Assembly: GCA_963766195.1 (NCBI GenBank)
Contig: CAVXYY010000003.1
Coordinates: 124,001-188,000 of the forward strand
DNA from: JAHEFT01 sp963766195
GTDB lineage: Bacteria; Pseudomonadota; Gammaproteobacteria; Xanthomonadales; SZUA-36
Length of the DNA: 64,000 nt
Reading direction: 5' to 3'
The notes under the pieces were generated by a model. That model was not told the DNA's origin and ran no database searches. It was given only the letters and a program-made list of their open reading frames with translations. Both the position numbers and the translations under genes were made by a program. Positions 9,339 to 18,677 of this stretch are shown here, in pieces. Position 1 is the first letter of the stretch; each line of letters opens with the position of its first letter.

Positions 9339-10431
9339 TTATACATTGAACCTGAAGTGCATGATATCACCTTCACAAACGATGTAGCTTTTGCCCTCCA
9401 ACCTGAGCTTTCCAGCCTCTTTTGCTGCCTGCTCGCCGCCCAGCGAAACAAATTCATCGTAGGACGTAACTTCCGCACGAATGAATCCCCGCTCGAAATC
9501 CGTATGGATTCTGCCCGCAGCCTGGGGGGCCGTAGAACCGTTCCTGACCGTCCAGGCGCGAACCTCCTTTTTCCCGACCGTAAAAAAGGTCAGCAATTCA
9601 AGCAAGGCATAGCCCGCCCGGATCACCTGGGCGAGTCCGGATTCTTTCAGTCCAAGTTCGTCCAGAAATTCCTGCCTGTCTGCATCATCGAGCCGGGCGA
9701 GTTGCGCCTCGATCTCCGCGCAAACAGGCACCACCTCGGCATTTTCGGATCTCGGCCTTCTGTCGCACGATATCCAGGTAGGGATTGTTCTCGTATCCAT
9801 CCTCGGCAACATTGGCCACGTACATGACAGGTTTGGTCGTAATCAGGTGCAGGTCGTTGATCAACAACTCCTCTTCCCTGGAAAGCCCAACGTTACGGGC
9901 CCGGTGACCCGAATCAAGGCAGGTCTTCAACTTTTCAAGCACGTTCATCCTTGCGCGGGCATCTTTTTCGTTGGCCTTGAGCTTCTTTCCGGTTCGTTCA
10001 ATGGCGCGGTCAACGGACTCCAGATCCGCCAGTGACAGTTCGGTATTGATGATTTCAATATCCGACAAGGGGTCGAGCCGGCCTGCCACGTGCACCACAT
10101 CGTCATTGTCAAAACAACGGACAACGTGGGCGATGGCATCAGTTTCGCGGATGTGCGCCAGGAATTTGTTGCCCAGGCCTTCCCCCCTGGATGCGCCTTC
10201 CACCAGGCCCGCGATATCCACGAATTCCATGGTTGTCGGAATGATCTTTTGCGGTTGGGCAATCGCCGCCAGGGCGGCCAGACGAAGATCAGGAACCTCC
10301 ACAACCCCGACATTGGGGTCGATAGTGCAGAACGGATAATTCTCCGCCGCAATTTCCGCCCGCGTCAACGAATTGAACAGCGTAGACTTTCCCACGTTAG
10401 GTAGCCCGACAATTCCGCACTTAAAGCCCAT
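9339..10431 (-). CDS. ychF: Redox-regulated ATPase YchF, one frameshift
   Basis: Obg-family P-loop ATPase associated with ribosomes and the oxidative stress response. It starts MGFKCGIVGLPNVGKSTLFN (Walker A) and has DIAGLV and a TGS-type C-terminus ending KSYIVCEGDIMHFRFNV. The frame changes in a four-A run (9742-9745). Before it the protein reads YLDIVRQKAEIR and after it NAEVVPVCAEIEAQL, which are adjacent in the family, so one A is extra. The repaired length of about 363 residues is normal. It overlaps pth by 11 bp, the usual pth-ychF pair. Confidence 0.95.
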
Positions 10432-11005
10432 CTTCTCTCACCGTATGTAATTGCTTCATCGCCCCGGCCACGTCGCCATTCAGGATTTGCGGCATGATAT
10501 CGACTGCATCAGAGATCGAATCGCGCATCAACCGCTCCTGGGAAGCGGTAGCCCGGCCCAGCACATAAGCGGTAACGGCATCCTTGCTGCCAGGATGTCC
10601 AATACCGATTCTCAACCGCAGAAAGTCGTGGTCAACCGTATGCCGGAAAATGTCCCGTAACCCATTGTGACCGCCGTGCCCTCCGCCCTGCTTGAGGCGC
10701 ACCACGCCCGGAGGCAAGTCCAGTTCGTCATAAGCGACCAAAAGCTCATGCGCAGACACTTTGTAATAATCCATGACGGCGCGAACGGCTTGTCCGCTGT
10801 GGTTCATGAACGTCATCGGTTTGGCCAGGATGCATTCTTTGCCATGCAGGATGACCCGCACGATTTCTGAATGCAGCCTGGACTGCGTTTTGAAACCTGC
10901 GCCCTGCAACTCTGCCAGGCGGTCTAAAAACCAAAACCCGGCATTGTGCCGGGTTTCTGCATAACCGGGGCCGGGATTACCAAGCCCAAAGATCAGGAAA
11001 GGCAC
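10421..11005 (-). CDS. pth: Peptidyl-tRNA hydrolase
   Basis: Releases tRNA from prematurely dropped peptidyl-tRNA. The 194 residues have GLGNPGPGYAETRHNAGFW with the catalytic His in RHNAGF (about residue 21). FMNHSGQAV and GHGGHNGLRDI also follow the family. It lies between rplY and ychF, the conserved order. Confidence 0.98.
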   Translation of the reverse strand: MPFLIFGLGNPGPGYAETRHNAGFWFLDRLAELQGAGFKTQSRLHSEIVRVILHGKECILAKPMTFMNHSGQAVRAVMDYYKVSAHELLVAYDELDLPPGVVRLKQGGGHGGHNGLRDIFRHTVDHDFLRLRIGIGHPGSKDAVTAYVLGRATASQERLMRDSISDAVDIMPQILNGDVAGAMKQLHTVREDGL

Positions 11006-11044
11006 AATGTCACCTGCCTGTAATATAAAAGTTCAGAAAAGCGG

Positions 11045-11773
11045 TCAGCTATCCTTTTCGCCGCCTTCTTCATCGCCGGCTTCTTCATCGCCGGCTTCTT
11101 CATCGACCAAGCCAACCTCGCCCAGTTCACCTGCAGCCAGTGCTGCTTCTTCTTCTTCAGCAGCCGCGGCGCCTGTACCCTGGCTTTCTTTCACGTGGAC
11201 CGCATTGGCAACCGGCGTATCGTGATCATCGCCTTCCATCTCCAGCTGCGGAATGGTCACACCCTCGGGCAGGATGATGCTGGAAAGCATTACGGCATCG
11301 CCGGCATCCATCTCTGACAGATCGACAGATAAATATTCCGGAAGATCTTTAGGCAGCGCAGCGATTTCAACCTCTGTCATCTGGTGTTGAATAACCACGC
11401 CGGAAGCCTTGCCTGCAGGGGACATGGCCTCGCCGATGAAATGGATGGGTACAGAAATCCTGAGCACTTCTTCGGCTGAAACACGCATGAAATCGATATG
11501 CATGATCACCGGCTTGAAAGGATGACGGTGCATATCCCGGACTACCGCCTGCTGCGTCAGGTTCTCGCCAACCTTGATTTCAAGGATACTGGAAAAAAAC
11601 GACTCGTTTTCCGTTTGGTGAAGCAATTCGGTATGTGGCACGGAAAGAGTTGCTGGCTCGCGATGCCCGCCGTAAATGACTGCGGGGACTTTCCCTTGTC
11701 GACGCAGGCGGCGGCTCGCACCTTTCCCCACGTCTTCACGGAATTCCGCGATGATTGTTGTTGTAACAGACAT
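11045..11773 (-). CDS. rplY: 50S ribosomal protein L25, long Ctc form
   Basis: Binds 5S rRNA. The 242 residues comprise an N-terminal L25 domain (about 1-95, with GKGASRRLRRQGKVPAVIYG) and the beta-rich Ctc/TL5 domain (about 96-195). An acidic low-complexity tail contains a short tandem repeat of EEAGD, encoded by an 18-bp direct repeat near 11071-11106. The long form is usual in many proteobacteria, unlike the short E. coli protein. Confidence 0.96.
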   Translation of the reverse strand: MSVTTTIIAEFREDVGKGASRRLRRQGKVPAVIYGGHREPATLSVPHTELLHQTENESFFSSILEIKVGENLTQQAVVRDMHRHPFKPVIMHIDFMRVSAEEVLRISVPIHFIGEAMSPAGKASGVVIQHQMTEVEIAALPKDLPEYLSVDLSEMDAGDAVMLSSIILPEGVTIPQLEMEGDDHDTPVANAVHVKESQGTGAAAAEEEEAALAAGELGEVGLVDEEAGDEEAGDEEGGEKDS

Positions 11774-11882
11774 GATTAAACCTCTCGTAGAAAAAATTCA
11801 CCCGGCCCGCGACCTGACCGGGAACCAAAATTCAGCCGCCCATTATAAATTAAAACCGTAAATGAATGGAAGCCCGGCTACC

Positions 11883-11902
11883 AGGGCCTGTTAACAGGCC
11901 CT
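11883..11902 (-). other. Palindromic hairpin on the prs stop codon
   Basis: A perfect 8-bp stem with a TTAA loop (AGGGCCTG/CAGGCCCT) overlaps the prs stop codon. No T-run follows directly, so it is not a standard terminator. It may protect the mRNA 3' end or act with other factors. Downstream, 11774-11882 is AT-rich with no gene. Confidence 0.35.
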
Positions 11903-12854
11903 AATCCACGTACATGGAACTGACCGACTCGCCGTGCGCCATGCGCCTGATTGTTTCAGCCAGCATCTGGGCAATGGATAACTGCCTGATCTTGCCGCAG
12001 GCCTGGGCAGCCTCGCTTAACGGAATGGTGTCCGTAACGACCAGTTCATCCATCTCGGAATTCATGATGTTATCAACAGCGGGGCCTGACAGTACCGGGT
12101 GAACACAATAAGCAACTACCCGCCTGGCACCTTCCTTTTTCAAGGCCCCCGCTGCTGAGCACAGCGTTCCGGCGGTATCGACCATGTCGTCCACCAGCAC
12201 ACAGCATTTGTCTTCAACGTCGCCGATGATGTTCATCACGGTGGCGACGTTGGCCCGCGGACGACGTTTGTCGATGATCGCAAGATCCGCATCAAGGCGC
12301 TTGGCGATTGCGCGTGCCCTGACTACGCCGCCGACATCCGGCGAAACCACGACGATGTCGTTACCGGACTGCTGTTGCCAGATGTCCGCCAGCGTCAGGG
12401 GAGATGCATAGACATTGTCGACCGGGATATCGAAAAAGCCCTGTATCTGGTCAGAATGCAGGTCAACGGTGACTACCCGGTCCGTGCCAACAACCGAAAT
12501 CATCATGGCAGCCACCTTGGCGGTAATCGGGACGCGGGCGGAACGTGGGCGCCGGTCTTGCCGGCCATAACCGAAATAGGGAATCACGGCTGTAATCCGG
12601 TATGCCGATGCCCGCTTCATGGCATCGATCATGACCAGCAATTCCATGAAATTATCAGCTGTGGGCATGCAGGTTGGCTGAATCACGTAGACATCGCGGC
12701 CACGAACATTGTCCATGATTTCCACCATGACTTCGCCATCGCTGAATCGCCCGACGACCGCCCTGCCCATTGGCACATTGAGTTCGTGCGCGATACTGCT
12801 CGCCAGCCTCAGGTTTGCATTACCCGAGAAAACCATCAGTGATGAAATTGACAA
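11901..12854 (-). CDS. prs: Ribose-phosphate pyrophosphokinase
   Basis: Makes PRPP from ribose-5-phosphate and ATP for nucleotide, His, Trp and NAD synthesis. The 317 residues contain VVTVDLHSDQIQGFFD, the catalytic flexible loop KRRPRANVATVMN and the PRPP-binding DDMVDTAGT. It sits between tRNA-Gln and rplY, as in E. coli relatives. PRPP from this enzyme would feed PurE/PurK and NadC, encoded later in the window. Confidence 0.98.
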   Translation of the reverse strand: MSISSLMVFSGNANLRLASSIAHELNVPMGRAVVGRFSDGEVMVEIMDNVRGRDVYVIQPTCMPTADNFMELLVMIDAMKRASAYRITAVIPYFGYGRQDRRPRSARVPITAKVAAMMISVVGTDRVVTVDLHSDQIQGFFDIPVDNVYASPLTLADIWQQQSGNDIVVVSPDVGGVVRARAIAKRLDADLAIIDKRRPRANVATVMNIIGDVEDKCCVLVDDMVDTAGTLCSAAGALKKEGARRVVAYCVHPVLSGPAVDNIMNSEMDELVVTDTIPLSEAAQACGKIRQLSIAQMLAETIRRMAHGESVSSMYVD

Positions 12855-12893
12855 ACTCCTGCCCCGCTTCGCTAAACTCCAACTTCAATTGAA

Positions 12894-12970
12894 TGGCTGG
12901 GACGGCAGGATTCGAACCTGCGAATGCGGGGATCAAAACCCCGTGCCTTAACCAGCTTGGCGACGTCCCA
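12894..12970 (-). tRNA. tRNA-Gln (TTG)
   Basis: A 77-nt cloverleaf with acceptor TGGGACG/CGTCCCA, anticodon TTG in loop TTTTGAT, T-arm AGGTTCGAATCCT and encoded CCA. It lies between ispE and prs, a conserved location. Confidence 0.97.
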
Positions 12971-12982
12971 GTGATATCGATT

Positions 12983-13834
12983 TCAACAGCTGTCCAACAT
13001 CTTCTGCAGCGCAGACACGTCTACCCCGCGGACAGCGCGCACATTATATAAAGTTTTTATCGCGCTTGCCGCGCTCATTGCACTCTTTTTGTCGCGCATC
13101 GGCACAAAGATCGCACTGCCCGTGCCTGTCATCACCGGTTTTCCCCATTTTTCAAGCGCTTCCATGGCCCGGGCAATCGCGGGAAACCTTTTCCTGACGA
13201 CGGGCTCACAATCGTTTCTGCCTTCCCCCGCCAGCGCGGCAGCCAGGCTGATCGGTTGTGAATTACGCGGCAGGCCGGCGTCAGCAAACACTTCCTGCGT
13301 TGAAACTGAAATGCCCGGGAAAACCAGCAGGTAATTCCTTTCCCCCAGGCTGACCGGCCTCAAAACGTCTCCGACGCCTTCAGCCATTGCGCTATGCCCA
13401 TGAATGAACACCGGCACATCAGCACCCAGCGTCCGCCCAAGACTGGCCAGTTCATTCCGGCTAAGACCACAATCCCACAAGCGGTTCAAAACGAGCAACA
13501 CGGTCGCGGCATCCGAGCTCCCGCCGCCCAGACCCGAGCCAAGAGGCACGTGCTTTATCACTTCAATTTCAGCGCCTTGACGGCACCCGGTTTCCGATTG
13601 CAGCAGCTTTGCCGCCCGGACTACCAGGTCTTCCGATTCGGCGACGCCATAATCTGCCGCCGCCCGCAAAATCACCGGAGTCCGGGTGAGTCGAATCCGG
13701 ACATCATCACCCCAGTCAAGCAGCTGAAAAAGTGTCTGGATATCATGATATCCATCCGGCCGGCGACCGGTGACGTGCAGGAAAAGGTTGATCTTCGCGG
13801 GAGCCGGCCAGGAAGAAACGGCGTACTCAGTCAT
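12983..13834 (-). CDS. ispE: 4-diphosphocytidyl-2-C-methyl-D-erythritol kinase
   Basis: ATP-dependent GHMP kinase of the MEP isoprenoid pathway. The N-terminus PAPAKINLFLHVTGRRPDGYH carries the catalytic Lys. The ATP-binding loop HVPLGSGLGGGSSDAA and the C-terminal GTGSAIFVP are present. I chose the ATG at 13834 over the in-frame TTG six bases earlier. The gene overlaps lolB by a few bases, so the two are probably translated together. Confidence 0.97.
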   Translation of the reverse strand: MTEYAVSSWPAPAKINLFLHVTGRRPDGYHDIQTLFQLLDWGDDVRIRLTRTPVILRAAADYGVAESEDLVVRAAKLLQSETGCRQGAEIEVIKHVPLGSGLGGGSSDAATVLLVLNRLWDCGLSRNELASLGRTLGADVPVFIHGHSAMAEGVGDVLRPVSLGERNYLLVFPGISVSTQEVFADAGLPRNSQPISLAAALAGEGRNDCEPVVRKRFPAIARAMEALEKWGKPVMTGTGSAIFVPMRDKKSAMSAASAIKTLYNVRAVRGVDVSALQKMLDSC

Positions 13835-14459
13835 TTTCAACAGGCACCCCGTTCAAATCCCAACTTCGTATCGCAAGCTTTACCTTCCATTTACCCTGGT
13901 GCGCCGTTAGTTTGACGGGCAGGTTCAAGCCTCCGAAAATCCGGTAACTGTCGTACTTGATGGTCCAGCCATCCTGCAGTAATTTACTGATGTTTCCTTC
14001 GCCGTCGATTACCCGCTCCCGGAATTTGCCCGGTATGGACAGCCCGCGAACCCACCACGAGAGACTCTCCACCGGAATTTCCCATTTCACCTGTTGCCGG
14101 ACGAGCTGGTCGATCGAGTCCGCGCGGTGAACGGTGCCATCAGCGAGGGTGAGTTCAGCGCCTTGTTCATTTGCCGCCAATTTCCAGGCGCCACGGCCGA
14201 GCGCCCCGTGAAAATCCATCCGGCTGCCAGTGGTGTTCCTGTTCCAGCGAAACTGTCCGCTACCGCCATCAACTTCGTTGCTGACCGCCAGCCGGCCCTC
14301 CATTTTCCACGCACCAAGGGTGACCAGTTGATCAGATTTTGCCTGGTAAAGGCGGATCCGTTCCGATTCTTCCAATTTGACGACCGGGGCGGAACGGCAT
14401 GCAGAAAGCAACACGACCGTGAGCAACAAGATCGGAGCCAGACAAAACCTGTAGTTCAA
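13827..14459 (-). CDS. lolB: Outer-membrane lipoprotein receptor LolB
   Basis: Receives lipoproteins from LolA and inserts them into the outer membrane. 210 residues with signal peptide and lipobox (LLTVVLLSAC, Cys about 21). The body contains WKMEGRLAVSNEVDGGSGQF and SLSWWVRGLSIPG, both LolB-like. It overlaps ispE downstream and the TPR lipoprotein gene upstream by 4 bp. Confidence 0.95.
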   Translation of the reverse strand: MNYRFCLAPILLLTVVLLSACRSAPVVKLEESERIRLYQAKSDQLVTLGAWKMEGRLAVSNEVDGGSGQFRWNRNTTGSRMDFHGALGRGAWKLAANEQGAELTLADGTVHRADSIDQLVRQQVKWEIPVESLSWWVRGLSIPGKFRERVIDGEGNISKLLQDGWTIKYDSYRIFGGLNLPVKLTAHQGKWKVKLAIRSWDLNGVPVEND

Positions 14460-16204
14460 AAGCTCACTTCCAGTCGGTCGAGTGTTTCAACCAGCACCGG
14501 GTTGTCCCGGTCGATGTCGTACCCCTCACGCCAGATCGCCATGGCTGCGTTGCGGTTGCCAACGACCCAGAGCACCTCGCCCAGGTGCGCAGCAATTTCC
14601 GGATTCTTGTCCAGCTGCCAGGCTTTTTGCAGGAATTGGATCGACTCCTGGAAACGGCCCAATCGGAAGGCAATCCAGCCCATGCTGTCGATAATGGATG
14701 GTTCATTGGGCTGCAGGATGTAAGCCTGCCTGATCAGTTCTTCCGCCTCTTCATATCTTTCGGTCTGATCCGCCAGCGTGTAACCCAGCGCATTGAGTGC
14801 AGCCGCGTTTTCCGGCTGGGAGGCAATAACCCGCCGCAAATCTTTTTCTGCAATATCAACCCAGCCCAACTCGGCAGCCAACAGGGCGTGGGTGTAAAGA
14901 ATGGCCATGGAACCGGGCATGCTGGCGATGGCCGCGTCGAGCACCTGGAACGATTCCTCCTTCAAGCCCGCTTCACGCAGAATCCGGGCCTCGGCAAGCC
15001 AGCTCTCCTCCATGATCGCCGGATTGTCGGTGGCACGCAGATCAGCTAACTCCTTTCGTGCAGCCGCCAGATCGCCGCCGATCGCTTTCAATTCTGCAAT
15101 CCGGATGGCTGCCGCCAGGGCCCGCTCGCCTGAAGTCACTTCGCCATACAAGGCAATCGCCTGTTCAAAGTACTCCAGGGCTTCGGCGGCCTGGGCCTGG
15201 TAAAACACCTTTTCCTGGGGATCGTCGAAATCCATATCGCCGAATTTTGCAAACAGTTTTTCCGCAGCGGGCCGGTTTTTCGCACTCAGTTCGAACAGTA
15301 TTCTGGACAACATCACATCCGGAGTCTGCGGCATGTCCTTAAGCACTGTCCGGGCCTCCTCCCCACGGCCATTGCGCGCCAGCAAGTCCGCGAAAGCGAG
15401 AGAAAGGTCATGGTCATTCGGATTGAGTCTCCAGGCTCTCCTGATGTACTCCAATCCGGTCTCTGTGAGCTTCAGGTTGAGCGCCAGCCTTCCTGCCCAG
15501 GTTAAAAACTCCAGCTGGCCAGGCTCCAGCTCAACGGCCTGCCTGGCCAGTTCAAACGCCCGGTTCAAATCCTGTGACCGGACTGCCAGCTGGCTGCGGG
15601 CAAACATTGCGTAGGCATTATCCGCTGTGCCCCTGGCCGCCAGGACTTCTTCCAGTATTTCGTTGGCGTTTTCAGGACTGTCGGCGTGTGACATCAGGTT
15701 AGAAACCAGCATCCAGGCCTCGGTCGAATCACCCATCAGGTCCAGTATGGCCAGTATCTGGAATTCAGCACCGAAATAATCACCGACCGCAAGCATCGCC
15801 GTTGCAGCCGCTTCGTGCGCTGCAACGTTGTCGGGGTCCAGCAACGCCCACCGGTCTGCAGCCATGGCGGCCTGTTGCCAGGCCTCCGCCGCATAGGCGA
15901 CCCGGGTTGCCCTGCGGGCGATCTCAACATCCTCGGATCTCAGCGCAGCTTCGAGGTATTCTTCAACGGCGCCGTTCAGGTCACCTTCCGCGCCCAGATA
16001 TTCCGCTGCGAAAACCCGGTACATGACCTCTTCATCCGTGGGTTCCGGCAGATTTGTCCCTTCAGAAGGCTCAACCACCGTGCCGGCAGAATCCCGGGAA
16101 CCAATGGATTCGGAGTCCGGTGTTCGTTTTGAGCCAGTGGCGCAGCCGGACACCAGCAAAACGGCCACAACCCAGACAATCACTATGCGTAAGCAGCTTT
16201 TCAT
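14456..16204 (-). CDS. TPR-repeat lipoprotein, LbcA-like
   Basis: About 582 residues from the ATG at 16204. The longer frame to 16360 would overlap hemA and bury the signal peptide. The N-terminus MKSCLRIVIVWVVAVLLVSGC is a lipoprotein signal with Cys at 21. It is followed by a Ser/Thr/Glu-rich linker and many tetratricopeptide repeats (for example ALNALGYTLADQTERYEEAE and IIDSMGWIAFRLGRFQES). The position between hemA and lolB-ispE matches the Pseudomonas gene for LbcA, the lipoprotein adaptor of protease CtpA. The function is inferred from synteny and architecture. No ctp protease is in the window. Confidence 0.75.
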   Translation of the reverse strand: MKSCLRIVIVWVVAVLLVSGCATGSKRTPDSESIGSRDSAGTVVEPSEGTNLPEPTDEEVMYRVFAAEYLGAEGDLNGAVEEYLEAALRSEDVEIARRATRVAYAAEAWQQAAMAADRWALLDPDNVAAHEAAATAMLAVGDYFGAEFQILAILDLMGDSTEAWMLVSNLMSHADSPENANEILEEVLAARGTADNAYAMFARSQLAVRSQDLNRAFELARQAVELEPGQLEFLTWAGRLALNLKLTETGLEYIRRAWRLNPNDHDLSLAFADLLARNGRGEEARTVLKDMPQTPDVMLSRILFELSAKNRPAAEKLFAKFGDMDFDDPQEKVFYQAQAAEALEYFEQAIALYGEVTSGERALAAAIRIAELKAIGGDLAAARKELADLRATDNPAIMEESWLAEARILREAGLKEESFQVLDAAIASMPGSMAILYTHALLAAELGWVDIAEKDLRRVIASQPENAAALNALGYTLADQTERYEEAEELIRQAYILQPNEPSIIDSMGWIAFRLGRFQESIQFLQKAWQLDKNPEIAAHLGEVLWVVGNRNAAMAIWREGYDIDRDNPVLVETLDRLEVSF

Positions 16205-16327
16205 GGATGCAAAGGATACGCGTTTGCCGCGGCTGAACCAATCCCGATTGATTAATAATGACCTTTCCAACTTGATAAAAGGGGTATTCACCCGCAGAAT
16301 CAGCGCGCGAGCCCAAATATTCAGCCC

Positions 16328-17596
16328 ATGCCTCTTTTTACGATTGGAATCAGTCATCACACCGCCCCGATAGCGATCAGGGAGAAGGTTGCCATATCAC
16401 GGTCAGAATATCCTGACCGGGTTCGTGAACTGTGCGCGCTTGACGGGATCGAGGAAGTGGTGATCCTGGGGACATGCAACCGCACGGAGATTTACTGCCT
16501 GTCAACGGAGGCTGGGAAAGGCGAGCTGGTTGACTGGATTCACCGGGTCAACGAGATCCCCGCGGGCGAACTGGATCGTCACCTCTATCAGCATGAAGGC
16601 GAGGAAGCGGCGAGACACCTGATTCGCGTGGCGAGCGGACTGGATTCCCTGGTCCTCGGCGAGACGCAAATCCTCGGTCAGCTAAAAGACGCGTGGCAGC
16701 AGGCTCATGATGCCGGAAGTCTCGGTAAAGTCCTGGATCGCCTGTTTCAGCACACCTTCAACGCTGCCAAATCGATCCGGACCAACTCGGGAATCAGTGA
16801 TCACACAGTGTCGGTGGCCTACACGGCGGTCGTACTGGCCCGCCAGATCTTTGGCGACCTGCGAACGAAAACCGTCGTGTTGGTAGGGGCTGGAGAGATG
16901 GTTCAACTTTGTGGCCGTTACCTGCGCGACCATGGCATCGCCAACCTGCTGATCGTTAACCGGAGCCGCGCCAAGGCCGAGGAGCTCGCCGCAGAAATGG
17001 GCGCCAGCGCCCTGACCCTGGACCAGATGGACCAGGCATTGCCCATGGCGGACATCCTGATCAGTTCCACTGCCAGTCCGGAACCGGTAATCAGGAAAGC
17101 GGATATCAAGGCGGCATTGGGCAAACGCAGACATCGCCCGATGTTTTTGGTGGACATTGCGGTTCCCAGGGACATCGATCCGGAAGTCGCTAAGATCAAG
17201 GACGTATACCTTTACACGATTGACGACCTCCAGCAGGTGGTCGATGAAAACATGGAACAGCGGAATGCCGCAGCTTTGTCAGCGGTCGGGGAAGTTGACG
17301 AGGCGGTGGACGGATTCATGCGCTGGCTGTCCGGCATCCGGGTTTCCCGGACGCTGAAAAAGATCCGCGAGCAATCGCACGAATATGAACAGGACCTGAC
17401 AGAATGGGCTCTTCGCAAGCTGGAAGCCGGCCAGGATCCGTCGGAAGTGCTGAATCAATTGGCCCGGACGCTCACCAACAAGATTCTGCACTTGCCAAGC
17501 AAGCGGTTGCGGGAAGCTGCCGAAAACCAGGATTACGAAGTACTGAAAGCCGCTGACCGCATCTTCCGGAAAGAAGACCCGGAATCAGAAGAATGA
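16328..17596 (+). CDS. hemA: Glutamyl-tRNA reductase
   Basis: First committed step of C5 haem synthesis: glutamyl-tRNA to glutamate-1-semialdehyde. 422 residues with catalytic Cys50 in LGTCNRTEIY and SGLDSLVLGETQILGQLKDA. The NADPH-binding VLVGAGEMVQLCGRY and a C-terminal dimerisation helix domain follow. It is transcribed away from the TPR lipoprotein gene across a 123-bp shared upstream region. Its last 4 bp overlap prfA (ATGA), the standard hemA-prfA pair. Confidence 0.98.
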   Translation: MPLFTIGISHHTAPIAIREKVAISRSEYPDRVRELCALDGIEEVVILGTCNRTEIYCLSTEAGKGELVDWIHRVNEIPAGELDRHLYQHEGEEAARHLIRVASGLDSLVLGETQILGQLKDAWQQAHDAGSLGKVLDRLFQHTFNAAKSIRTNSGISDHTVSVAYTAVVLARQIFGDLRTKTVVLVGAGEMVQLCGRYLRDHGIANLLIVNRSRAKAEELAAEMGASALTLDQMDQALPMADILISSTASPEPVIRKADIKAALGKRRHRPMFLVDIAVPRDIDPEVAKIKDVYLYTIDDLQQVVDENMEQRNAAALSAVGEVDEAVDGFMRWLSGIRVSRTLKKIREQSHEYEQDLTEWALRKLEAGQDPSEVLNQLARTLTNKILHLPSKRLREAAENQDYEVLKAADRIFRKEDPESEE

Positions 17597-18677
17597 AGGC
17601 AACTTTGCATGAAAGGCTTCAGCAGGTGGCCTCCCGGCACGAGGAAATCGGCTTGCTGCTGTCCCAGCCCGAGGTATTCTCCGACCAGAACCGGTTCAGG
17701 GAGTTATCCATGGAGTACGCCCATCTGGAGCCTTTGATTCGAGTCCTGGCAGCAGTGGCTGGCCACCCGGGAGTCCATGAACCAGGCACAGCAGATGCTG
17801 GACGATGCGGACCGCGATCTGCGTGATATGGCTGAAGAGGAGCTGCAGGAAGCCGCCGCCCGCCTCGAATCACTGGAAAAAACCATCCAGCTTCTGCTGC
17901 TGCCGAAAGACCCCAACGACAACCGGAACATTTTCCTGGAAATTCGTGCCGGCACCGGTGGCGACGAAGCCGCCATATTCGCCGGCGATCTGTTCAGGAT
18001 GTATCAGAAATACGCCGAAGATCGCGGGTGGAAGCCTGGAAGTATTGAATCAGAATCCCGGGGAGCACGGCGGATTCCGGGAAATTATCGTGCTGATTGC
18101 CGGACAGGGGGCCTACTCGCGATTCAAGTTCGAATCCGGTACGCACCGGGTGCAGCGGGTTCCCGAAACCGAATCCCAGGGCCGGATTCACACCTCGGCC
18201 TGCACCGTTGCCATTCTGCCCGAGGTCGATGAGGTCGAGGCGATCCAAATCAGTCCGGCCGACCTTCGCGTGGACACGTTTCGCGCTTCGGGGGCCGGTG
18301 GTCAGCACGTCAACAAGACCGACTCTGCTATCCGTTTGACCCACCTTCCCAGCGGAATCGTGGTTGAGTGCCAGGATGAACGCTCTCAACACAAGAACCG
18401 TGCACGTGCGATGTCCCTGTTGCAGGCAAGACTGCTTCAGGAAGAGCAGTCGCGGCAGGAAAGCGAAATTGCGGAATCCCGTCGAATCCAGGTCGGCAGC
18501 GGAGATCGCTCCCAGCGTATCCGGACCTACAATTTTCCCCAGGGCCGGATAACCGACCACAGGATCAATCTCACGCTTTACAAGCTCGATGACATCATGA
18601 ACGGCAATCTCGATGCGCTCATCGACCCCCTGATGCAGGAGCACCAGGCAGGATTGCTCACGACCTCCGGCTTCTGA
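17593..18677 (+). CDS. prfA: Peptide chain release factor 1, two frameshifts
   Basis: Reads UAA/UAG stop codons. All parts are present in three successive frames. These are an N-terminal helical domain (to EPLIR), a middle part (WQQWLATRESMNQAQQML to FRMYQKYAEDRGWK), and a C-terminal part with the catalytic GGQ in SGAGGQHVNKTDSA and the PQGRITDHR segment. One extra base lies near 17745 and one near 18033. Removing them restores about 360 residues, the family length. RF1 is essential, so error is more likely than decay. The methyltransferase gene prmC, which often follows prfA, is absent here. Confidence 0.95.
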
